Source of the DNA: CAZFCK01 sp964517355 | GTDB lineage: Bacteria; Desulfobacterota; Desulfovibrionia; Desulfovibrionales; Desulfovibrionaceae | Reading direction: 5' to 3' | DNA: 19,040 bases | NCBI GenBank assembly: GCA_964517355.1 | Contig: CAZFCK010000080.1 | Coordinates: 1-19,040, forward strand | Shown here: piece after piece, positions 6,751 to 12,596 of the stretch | Layout of the letters: every line of letters begins with the position of its first letter | Position numbering within the stretch: position 1 is the first letter of the stretch | Program-made: the position numbers and the translations under genes | Notes under the pieces: model-generated | Told to the model about the DNA's origin: nothing | Databases searched by the model: none | What the model saw: the letters and a program-made list of their open reading frames with translations, nothing else

Positions 6751-9119
6751 TATTTCTTCCTCCCTTTGGCCTGAATTTTACCGAGGCCCATGAGGATGCG
6801 CTCCGGGGTGTAGGGCGTTTCGATCAGCCGCACGCCCGTGGCGTTGTAAATGGCGTTGGAAAAGGCGGCCAGAGAGGGGCAAGCCGCGCCCTCGCCGCAG
6901 GCCGTCGCGCCGAAGGGATGGGTCGGATCTCCGGGTTTTTCTATGATGATGGGCTCGACATCGTTGTCCAGAATCGTGCTGTGCCGATAATCGACCCAGT
7001 TGGGCGTCAACAGCCAACCGTTGCGTTTGTCCACGATGCACTCATTGCCCAGCACGGCGTTTTCCGCGCCGTGGCGCGAGGTCAGGAGCTGGCCTTCCAC
7101 GATCTTGGGGTGCAGGGCCTTGCCCACGTTCTGGACCATGATCACGCGCACGTTGTCCACCATGCCGGTCTCGGTATCCACATCCAGGGAAATGAACTGC
7201 GCGCCCTTCTCCTTGGGAATGTACACCTGGTCCGGCTTGCCGTCCTTGAGCCCTCTGGGATGGGGGCTATTGTTCACGTAATAGCCCGTGACCTCATGGA
7301 TGCCGCCGTAATGGCCGCGCGCGCCGAAGGCTTCGGCAAAGGTTACGCCGTTCTCAGGGGCCGCGGTGAGGAAGACGCCGTTTTCATTGAGGCTGAGTTC
7401 CTCCGGAGATACGCCCATTTTCGCCGCGGCAAGGGCGAGCACCTGCCGTTTGGCGTCCATGGCGGCTTCATACGTGGCCCAGCCCTGAATCCAGGTGCCG
7501 CAGCTGTTGGCCACCAAGGTGGCGAAGGGAGTGGAATCGGTATCGTGGCACACGAGACCGATCTTCTTGTAGGGGAGGCCCAGCACCTCGGCCACGATCT
7601 GGCACTGCACCGTGTGCTGTCCCTGTCCGATATCGGCCACCGCACAAACCAGGGCGGCGGATCCGTCCGGATAGATCTTGACCATGGCTTCACTGGAGTT
7701 GCCCGGTCCGGGGCGTCCCGCGCCCATGGCGAAGATGGCCACGCCCAGGCCGTGCCGGATGCGCCCCGTCTTTGCGCCCGGATGCTTCCAGGTGTTGGCC
7801 CAATCCAGGTGTTTCGCCCCCGCATCCAGACAGTCCCGGATGCCCGAGGAGGAGATGATCGCGGATTTGTAGGTCAGGGGGTCCCAGCCGGCGTCGATGT
7901 CGCCCGTGCGCATGCAATTCATCTTGCGCAGTTCAATGGGGTCCATGCCCAAGCGTTCGGCCGCGATATCCATGGTGGTTTCCACGGCGAACACGCCTTC
8001 GGGAGCGCCATAGCCCTGCCATCCGGCAGCGGGAAAGCGGTTCGTGTGCACGTAATGGATCTTTCCGCGCAAATGACGGCAATTATGCGAATACAACACG
8101 GCGCCTGTGGCGAGCATGGCGTTCTTGGACGGATACTTGTCGCCCCCCGCTCCCGTTTCCTGCCAGTGCGCCATGTCCATTGTGGTCAGCGTGCCGTCTT
8201 TCTTGAAACCGATCTTCACGTCGGACATGGTCCCGCGAGACCAGGAGCTGACCATCTCCTCCTCACGGGAGTAGGGGCAATGCACCGGGCGTTTCAAATC
8301 CAGGCAGGCCAAGCCCGCGATGACCAGGTAATGGGAGCCGATGTTGCGATCCAGGGGGAAGGCGTTCTTGTGTCCGAAGCTGGAGCCCGTGAAAGGGGCC
8401 ACGTAGTTGAGCATGCTCGAAGGGATGCCCAGGGCCTGGGCCAGGCACAGCTTTTCGTCGTGCATGCCCTGGGAGTGGGTGTAGATGTGGAGTCTGCCGC
8501 CGTCATAATTCGCGCTGCACCCGCGCGGCTCCATGGTCGGCCCCTTGGTGTAGGCGTACTTGAGGCCTTTCTGCTCCACAATGACATCCGCCTCGGCAAA
8601 GCCCTGTTCAATATCGCCGAAGCCGTTGTAATCGCCCGGGGTCTTGGTTTTAAACAACCCGGTCTCAGGATCGCGGTCGCTCAAATAGGCGTGGAACGGC
8701 CAGTCCTGGCAGTTGACCTGATCCGCGAACACGCGCGGCGCATCGGGCTGCATGGCCTCTTCAAGGCTGAGCACGAACTTCTTTTGCGCATACTCCACCT
8801 TGATGCGCGCCATGGCCTCCTCGGCTATGGTTTCATCGTCCGCCACCACGGCGGCCACCAGATCCCCCACGTAATACAACGAGGTGCGGAAGGCCTTGGG
8901 GTAGTTTTCGTGGGTCATGACCAGGTGCACGCCTTCCATGGCCGCGGCTTCGCCGGTGTCGATGGACACGATATCCGCCGCGGGAAAGGGACTGCGCAGA
9001 ATGCGGATCTGGAGCATGCCCGGAAGAATGAAGTCCGCGTAATACCTAGCCGCTCCGGTGACGCGCGCCCGCCCGTCCTTTTGCCGCACGGATTTGCCTA
9101 TGGTCGTGAGTGCAGCCAT
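6750..9119 (-). CDS. Molybdenum hydroxylase catalytic (molybdopterin-binding) subunit
   Basis: A 789-aa large subunit of the xanthine dehydrogenase family. It hydroxylates a carbon centre of an aldehyde, purine or N-heterocycle with water-derived oxygen. The N-terminal a/b-hammerhead domain covers ~15-125 (RVTGAARYYAD, YVGDLVAAVVADDE). Cofactor-binding marks follow: GSSFGHK (245-251), GWQGYGAPEGVFAVE (366-380) then MDIAAERLGMDPIELR, and GQGQHTVQCQIVAE (498-511). The C-terminal CGEGA supplies the likely catalytic Glu743. Two places are unusual. The family's Gly-Ser-Arg loop after the DTD motif reads NSCGTWIQGWA (538-548). The usual GVGEP at the catalytic Glu reads ACGEGAAC. The ATG overlaps the [2Fe-2S] subunit stop by one base (TGATG). 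YqeB and MocA genes downstream support a YqeB-type, possibly selenium-dependent, hydroxylase. Substrate unknown. Confidence 0.92.
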   Translation of the reverse strand: MAALTTIGKSVRQKDGRARVTGAARYYADFILPGMLQIRILRSPFPAADIVSIDTGEAAAMEGVHLVMTHENYPKAFRTSLYYVGDLVAAVVADDETIAEEAMARIKVEYAQKKFVLSLEEAMQPDAPRVFADQVNCQDWPFHAYLSDRDPETGLFKTKTPGDYNGFGDIEQGFAEADVIVEQKGLKYAYTKGPTMEPRGCSANYDGGRLHIYTHSQGMHDEKLCLAQALGIPSSMLNYVAPFTGSSFGHKNAFPLDRNIGSHYLVIAGLACLDLKRPVHCPYSREEEMVSSWSRGTMSDVKIGFKKDGTLTTMDMAHWQETGAGGDKYPSKNAMLATGAVLYSHNCRHLRGKIHYVHTNRFPAAGWQGYGAPEGVFAVETTMDIAAERLGMDPIELRKMNCMRTGDIDAGWDPLTYKSAIISSSGIRDCLDAGAKHLDWANTWKHPGAKTGRIRHGLGVAIFAMGAGRPGPGNSSEAMVKIYPDGSAALVCAVADIGQGQHTVQCQIVAEVLGLPYKKIGLVCHDTDSTPFATLVANSCGTWIQGWATYEAAMDAKRQVLALAAAKMGVSPEELSLNENGVFLTAAPENGVTFAEAFGARGHYGGIHEVTGYYVNNSPHPRGLKDGKPDQVYIPKEKGAQFISLDVDTETGMVDNVRVIMVQNVGKALHPKIVEGQLLTSRHGAENAVLGNECIVDKRNGWLLTPNWVDYRHSTILDNDVEPIIIEKPGDPTHPFGATACGEGAACPSLAAFSNAIYNATGVRLIETPYTPERILMGLGKIQAKGRKK

Positions 9120-9610
9120 CAGTCCCGCTCCTTTGCCATTTTCTCGGCCGCGTTGCGCACGGCGCTGATAATGTGCTCATAGTTGCTGCAAATACAAATG
9201 TTGCCTCCCAGCGCTTCCCTGATTTCCGCGTCCGTGGGCTGCGGATTCCTGCGCAACAGCCCTAAGGCGGACAAAATCATGCCCGGGGAGCAGAATCCGC
9301 ATTGCGCTCCGTATTCTTCAAGCCAGGCTTCCTGCAAGGGATGCAATGCGCCGTTGCGGGACAGGCCTTCGATGGTCTGAATATCCTTGCCTTGCTGCTC
9401 CACGGCCAGGACCATGCAGGAAGGCACGGCCACGCCGTCGATAAGCACGGTGCAGGCGCCGCACGCGCCTTCGCCGCAGGCCTCCTTGAGGCCGGTCAGT
9501 CCGCATTGGTTGCGCAGGACTCTGGAGAGGGTCCAGTGCGAATCGACCAGCAGCGGCAGGACTTCGCCGTTTACCGTCAGTTTGATGTGTTTTTTTTGCT
9601 GTTCTCGCAT
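9119..9610 (-). CDS. Molybdenum hydroxylase [2Fe-2S] subunit
   Basis: A 163-aa electron-transfer subunit with two [2Fe-2S] clusters. The N-terminal plant-ferredoxin-type cluster is bound by C45, C50, C53 and C65 (ACGEGACGACTV, then PSC). The C-terminal cluster in the four-helix domain is bound by C104, C107 (QCGFCSPGM), C139 and C141. The last pair normally reads GNLCRCTGY; here it is GNICICSNY, with all cysteines kept but Arg and Thr-Gly replaced. The start at 9610 is chosen because AAAGGA lies about 7 nt upstream and the family N-terminus (LTVNGE) begins ~10 residues in. The frame is open further upstream but has no family sequence there. This is the first gene of the tightly coupled hydroxylase block, 155 nt after the DMT gene. 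Confidence 0.93.
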   Translation of the reverse strand: MREQQKKHIKLTVNGEVLPLLVDSHWTLSRVLRNQCGLTGLKEACGEGACGACTVLIDGVAVPSCMVLAVEQQGKDIQTIEGLSRNGALHPLQEAWLEEYGAQCGFCSPGMILSALGLLRRNPQPTDAEIREALGGNICICSNYEHIISAVRNAAEKMAKERD

Positions 9611-9656
9611 AGTCGGGTTCCTTTGTTCGTTACGTTGTCTGCCTTTTCCGCAGTCC

Positions 9657-9678
9657 CGCCCCCTTTGGAAGCGGGGCG
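9657..9678. other. Stem-loop between DMT and hydroxylase genes
   Basis: CGCCCCCTT (9657-9665) pairs with AAG (9669-9671) and GGGGCG (9673-9678), with one bulged C and a TGG loop. No U-tract follows in the transcribed (minus) direction. It lies about 50 nt ahead of the [2Fe-2S] gene start. An mRNA-processing or stability element inside a continuous operon transcript is the favoured reading. Confidence 0.35.
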
Positions 9679-9765
9679 CACCCCTCCCGTTTTCCGCGAC
9701 GTCCGACGCGAAGGCGATAACTACGGGACGGATGCGCCGCCCGCACACACTGGGGTCAGACGTTG

Positions 9766-10701
9766 TTACGCTTCGTTGAGGAGCGGATCAGGCAGGGAGG
9801 CCTTGGCATTTTTGGCGCCGCGGCTGGCCCAGACGATGCCGCCGATGATGAGCACGCCGCTGACCAGATGCACCATGTTCATTGTCTCGCCAAGAAAGAC
9901 AAAAGCGAACACGCCGCCCCACAAGGGGAGTGAGTAGTAGATCATGCCGCAAAGTTCGGGGCCGGCCTTTTCAAGACCGATATTCCAGGTCCACCAGGCG
10001 ATGATGGAGGAGCAAACGGCGGAGAAGGCGATGCTGAAGAAAACGACGCCGTTCAGGTTGAACACCATGCTCGGTTGGGTGGATTCCCAAATGACGCAGG
10101 GAATGAGCATGAGTACGGCGAAAAAGGACATGAGCGTCATGATGGTAATCTGGGAAAGCCCTTCGGGTATTTTCTTGAGGATCAGGCTGTACACCGCGAA
10201 ACCCACCGCCGCGGTGAGCATCAGCAAATCGCCCGGCGCGAACTGCATTTTCACAATACGCCCGATTTCTCCGTTGCTGACCAGATAGAACGAACCCAGC
10301 AAGGCCACGATGCACCCGGCCCAGGTATTGAGCGACTGCTTCTGCCCCATCATGGAGGCGATGAACACGATGAAAATGGGCGTGGTCACGGAAATCAGGG
10401 AAAGGTTGATGGCGGATGTTGTTTGCGCCGCGAAATAGCTTAAGGGAGAGTAGGCGGCCACACCGGTGAGCGCCGCGGCGATGATCTGCGGCAAGAATTT
10501 TTTCGCGATGGGCCATTCCCTCTTCACCCGCGGGAGCGTGAAGGTGCACAGGATGAGCAGCGCCATGAACCAGCGAGACGCGCCCAGCGTCATGGGCGAA
10601 ATTTGTCCCACGGCCAGACGGGCGATGATGAAAGCCCCCGCCCAGAGAACCGTGGCGAGCAGCGCGAACAATGAACCGACTACAACCTGATTCTTAAACA
10701 T
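9766..10701 (-). CDS. DMT-superfamily transporter (EamA type)
   Basis: A 311-aa inner-membrane carrier with about ten hydrophobic segments arranged as two EamA repeats. The first repeat (~1-145) contains GAFIIARLAVGQISPMTLGASRW, and the second (~155-290) contains ELCGMIYYSLPLWGGVFAFVFLGE. DMT carriers export or exchange amino acids, nucleobases and other metabolites, and the substrate cannot be read from sequence. I prefer ATG 10701 because GAGGA sits 7 nt upstream. ATGs at 10707 and 10752 are in frame, and the latter also has AAGGA 4 nt upstream. It is the first gene after a sigma-54 promoter (10930-10945) and precedes the hydroxylase genes on the same strand, so it probably moves the hydroxylase substrate or product. 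Confidence 0.88.
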   Translation of the reverse strand: MFKNQVVVGSLFALLATVLWAGAFIIARLAVGQISPMTLGASRWFMALLILCTFTLPRVKREWPIAKKFLPQIIAAALTGVAAYSPLSYFAAQTTSAINLSLISVTTPIFIVFIASMMGQKQSLNTWAGCIVALLGSFYLVSNGEIGRIVKMQFAPGDLLMLTAAVGFAVYSLILKKIPEGLSQITIMTLMSFFAVLMLIPCVIWESTQPSMVFNLNGVVFFSIAFSAVCSSIIAWWTWNIGLEKAGPELCGMIYYSLPLWGGVFAFVFLGETMNMVHLVSGVLIIGGIVWASRGAKNAKASLPDPLLNEA

Positions 10702-10929
10702 ATTCATTTCCTCGTCGTTGTGTTGTTGTTCACCCGTTTTTCCTTTTTCCATGCATTCCTTTCTGCCGCATCATGACCAGGGCGCTCCCGCCTGCACCGC
10801 GAAACAGCATGAATACATCTGAGGAATGACGAGTTTGCGGATTCCTTCCTTCACCTTTGGGGGCTCTCGGGTTCCTCCTCTCTCGTTCCACTATGTAGTT
10901 GAGTCGCACATGTGTCTTTCTTGCGTATG

Positions 10930-10945
10930 AGCAAATCGTATGCCA
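10930..10945 (-). promoter_or_regulatory. Sigma-54 (-24/-12) promoter of the DMT-hydroxylase operon
   Basis: On the minus strand the sequence is TGGCAT-ACGAT-TTGCT. It has the invariant GG and GC dinucleotides and exact spacing (TGGC, 7 nt, TTGC), with one departure from TGGCAC. Transcription would start near 10919 and run into the DMT gene. Its placement 100-200 bp downstream of three palindromes and next to a sigma-54 activator gene strongly supports it. Confidence 0.78.
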
Positions 10946-10977
10946 AAGGAGGGAAATGGAGCGTCCGCGATAATATC

Positions 10978-10990
10978 ACTGAATTTCAGT
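10978..10990. promoter_or_regulatory. Inverted repeat ACTGAA-T-TTCAGT
   Basis: A perfect 6-bp inverted repeat with a single central base lies between the operator palindromes and the sigma-54 promoter. It differs in sequence from the GAGTC palindromes. It could be a second regulator site or an accident of an AT-rich spacer. No IHF consensus was confirmed here. Confidence 0.3.
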
Positions 10991-11040
10991 ACATTACCAA
11001 CAAAGGGTCCCGAAGGCACAAGATACGGCGCAGCGGATTC

Positions 11041-11056
11041 GAGTCGGTTACGACTC
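11041..11056. promoter_or_regulatory. Activator binding palindrome 1 (upstream activating site)
   Basis: GAGTCG-GTTA-CGACTC is a perfect 6+6 palindrome with a 4-nt centre. It shares the GAGTC-N6-GACTC core with the sites at 11100-11115 and 11119-11134. It lies about 100 bp upstream of the -24 element, a typical enhancer distance for sigma-54 activators with a Fis-type DNA-binding end. Confidence 0.7.
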
Positions 11057-11097
11057 ACTATTGAAGAAATCTGGCACTATTCGTAGGCTGGCAGAGG

Positions 11098-11117
11098 TTG
11101 AGTCTATAACGACTCAA
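11098..11117. promoter_or_regulatory. Activator binding palindrome 2 (upstream activating site)
   Basis: TTGAGTC-TATAAC-GACTCAA is the most extended copy, with perfect 7-bp arms. The core starts 59 bp from the core of site 1 and 19 bp from the core of site 3. Sites 2 and 3 therefore lie close to two helical turns apart, as expected for cooperative binding of activator dimers. Confidence 0.72.
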
Positions 11118-11118
11118 T

Positions 11119-11134
11119 GAGTCTATTTCGACTC
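11119..11134. promoter_or_regulatory. Activator binding palindrome 3, overlapping the activator stop codon
   Basis: GAGTC-TATTTC-GACTC, extendable by one base on each side to TGAGTC/GACTCA. It contains the TAG stop (11123-11125) of the activator gene, and its bases also encode the last residues E-S-K. A DNA site conserved across coding and non-coding sequence is good evidence that it is a real operator. Confidence 0.7.
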
Positions 11135-12490
11135 AAGTATACAGGCGTATTTACGAATGAGGCGGGAGGCGCGGGACTGGCTTATGCCGAGGTTCCTGGC
11201 CACTTTGCGGGTGCTGCCGTACTTGTCGAAGGCTTCCATCACCACTTTCCGTTCCACCGCGGCCAGGGCTTCGTCCAGGGAATCGTATGCGGCGGTGTCG
11301 CTCACTTGCGGCACGGTCTGGTACAGCGTGGTGGGCAATTGGTCCTTGGTAATGGTTTCGCCTTCGGTGGTGACCACGAGACGCTCCACGGTGTGCGCCA
11401 GCTCGCGCACGTTGCCGGGCCAGGAGTGCTGGCACAACAGGGCCTGGGCCTCCGGGGAAAGGTGCTTGGCCGCGCCGTATTTTTTTCCGTAATGATTGAG
11501 CAGGTAGAAAATGAGGGGCACGAGATCTTCGCGCCGCTCCCTGAGCGGCGGTATGGTGATGTCGAAGACATTGAGCCGGAAAAAAAGATCCTGCCGGAAC
11601 GCTCCGTTGCTCGCCATGCGCTCCAGATCGCGGTTGGACGCCGCGAGAATGCGCACATCGGCCTTCACGGTCTGCGAACTGCCTACGGGGCGGTATTCCA
11701 TCTCCTGCACCACGTGCAGCAGCTTGGCCTGCATGGGGAGCGGCAGTTCCGAAATCTCGTCGAGAAACAGCGTGCCCCCTTCGGCCTTGGCGAAAAGCCC
11801 TCCACGGCTGTGCGTGGCGCCGGAAAAGGCGCCCTTCACATGGCCGAACAGTTCGGACTCGAACAATTGCTCTGGAATGGCCGCACAGTTGACCACTACC
11901 AACGGCTTGCCGCTACGGGCGCTGTTGGCGTGGATGAACTTGGCCAGCAGACTCTTGCCGCAGCCCGACTCGCCGAGCAGCAGGCACGGGGCGCTGAGGC
12001 CGGCCACCTTCCGCGCGGACTGCACCACCTGTTCCATGGCCGTACTGCGGTAGATCAGGTTTTCAGGCCGCGACGGATCGAAAATCTCCTCTTTCTCGGC
12101 CAGCTCGTCCAGATTGGGAATCTGCTCCTTGTGGAATTCGTCCCGGATGCTCAGCAACACATACTCCACCTCTCCCCGGGCATCCAGAATGGGTACGGCG
12201 ATGGTCAGCACGTCAAGTCCGAGATACGTTTTCTGCTTTTCCTTGATGGGGCGCTTGCACTCATACACCTTGGGCAGGACAGGACGATTCCAGGCGCCGT
12301 ACTTGCGGATTATTTCCCAGAACGGCAAGGCCACCATCTCTTCCTGGGTAAAGCCGTAATGCCGTTCACAGGCCTTGTTGACGTACAACATCCGGTATTT
12401 GTTGTCGTAGATGATGATTTCATCGTGCAGATTGTCGATGAGACGCGCGAACGTGGCGAAATCCAGGCCGAAATGCTGTGTCTTTTCCAT
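11123..12490 (-). CDS. PAS-containing sigma-54-dependent transcriptional activator
   Basis: A 455-aa enhancer-binding protein in three parts. A PAS sensor domain covers ~12-120 (DNLHDEIIIYDNKYRMLYVN). An AAA+ ATPase covers ~145-375, with Walker A GESGCGKS (173-180), sigma-54 contact loop GAFSGAT (220-226), Walker B LFLDEI (241-246), an arginine-finger region FRQDLFFRLNVF (298-309) and WPGNVREL (357-364). A Fis-type helix-turn-helix covers ~425-450. The contact loop has Ser where most members have Thr (GAFTGA). No receiver domain is present, so the PAS domain probably senses a small molecule or redox state directly. The start is ATG 12490, since the PAS domain begins soon after and upstream codons have no family sequence; its ribosome-binding site is weak. 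Palindromes at its 3' end and a sigma-54 promoter beyond make the DMT-hydroxylase operon the likely target. Confidence 0.92.
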   Translation of the reverse strand: MEKTQHFGLDFATFARLIDNLHDEIIIYDNKYRMLYVNKACERHYGFTQEEMVALPFWEIIRKYGAWNRPVLPKVYECKRPIKEKQKTYLGLDVLTIAVPILDARGEVEYVLLSIRDEFHKEQIPNLDELAEKEEIFDPSRPENLIYRSTAMEQVVQSARKVAGLSAPCLLLGESGCGKSLLAKFIHANSARSGKPLVVVNCAAIPEQLFESELFGHVKGAFSGATHSRGGLFAKAEGGTLFLDEISELPLPMQAKLLHVVQEMEYRPVGSSQTVKADVRILAASNRDLERMASNGAFRQDLFFRLNVFDITIPPLRERREDLVPLIFYLLNHYGKKYGAAKHLSPEAQALLCQHSWPGNVRELAHTVERLVVTTEGETITKDQLPTTLYQTVPQVSDTAAYDSLDEALAAVERKVVMEAFDKYGSTRKVARNLGISQSRASRLIRKYACILESK

Positions 12491-12525
12491 GGCGTTATGA
12501 TGGAGCCCGCATGTGGCGCCCGTGC

Positions 12526-12542
12526 GCCCCGCATGACGGGGC
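12526..12542. other. Short GC hairpin between flagellin and activator genes
   Basis: GCCCCG (12526-12531) pairs with CGGGGC (12537-12542) over a 5-nt loop. No U-tract follows on the minus strand, so flagellin transcripts may read through into the activator gene. It could reduce that read-through. Support is only the 6-bp stem. Confidence 0.3.
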
Positions 12543-12596
12543 CTTTCCAATTACTTCGGGCAACCATGTGTCGCTCGTTTTGCGTTCTCAGTAATA

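Larger units (their letters stand above)
10702..11122 (-). promoter_or_regulatory. Regulatory intergenic region (leader, promoter, operators)
   Basis: This gene-free stretch between the DMT gene and the activator stop holds, in transcribed order, two and part of a third operator palindrome, a 6-bp inverted repeat at 10978-10990, a sigma-54 -24/-12 element and a leader of roughly 170-220 nt. A TTGAGTCG half-site lies at 10899-10906, just past the predicted transcription start. I see no further gene in it on either strand. Confidence 0.6.

Noticed and set aside
6720..9182. 820-codon open frame on the plus strand
   Set aside because: It is exactly antisense to the Mo-hydroxylase catalytic subunit, has a His/Gly/Arg-rich composition unlike a real protein, and matches no family. 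It arises from the GC-biased third positions of the true gene.
10702..10920. Riboswitch (for example a molybdenum-cofactor type) in the DMT operon leader
   Set aside because: The leader is long enough, but I could not identify a conserved aptamer fold by eye; a covariance-model search would be needed to claim one.
11072..11086. TGGCAC on the plus strand as a second sigma-54 promoter
   Set aside because: The -12 box at the required spacing reads CGTA in place of TTGC, and no plus-strand gene follows.
12526..12542. Strong terminator for the flagellin gene
   Set aside because: Only a 6-bp stem and no U-tract in the transcribed direction; listed only as a hairpin.
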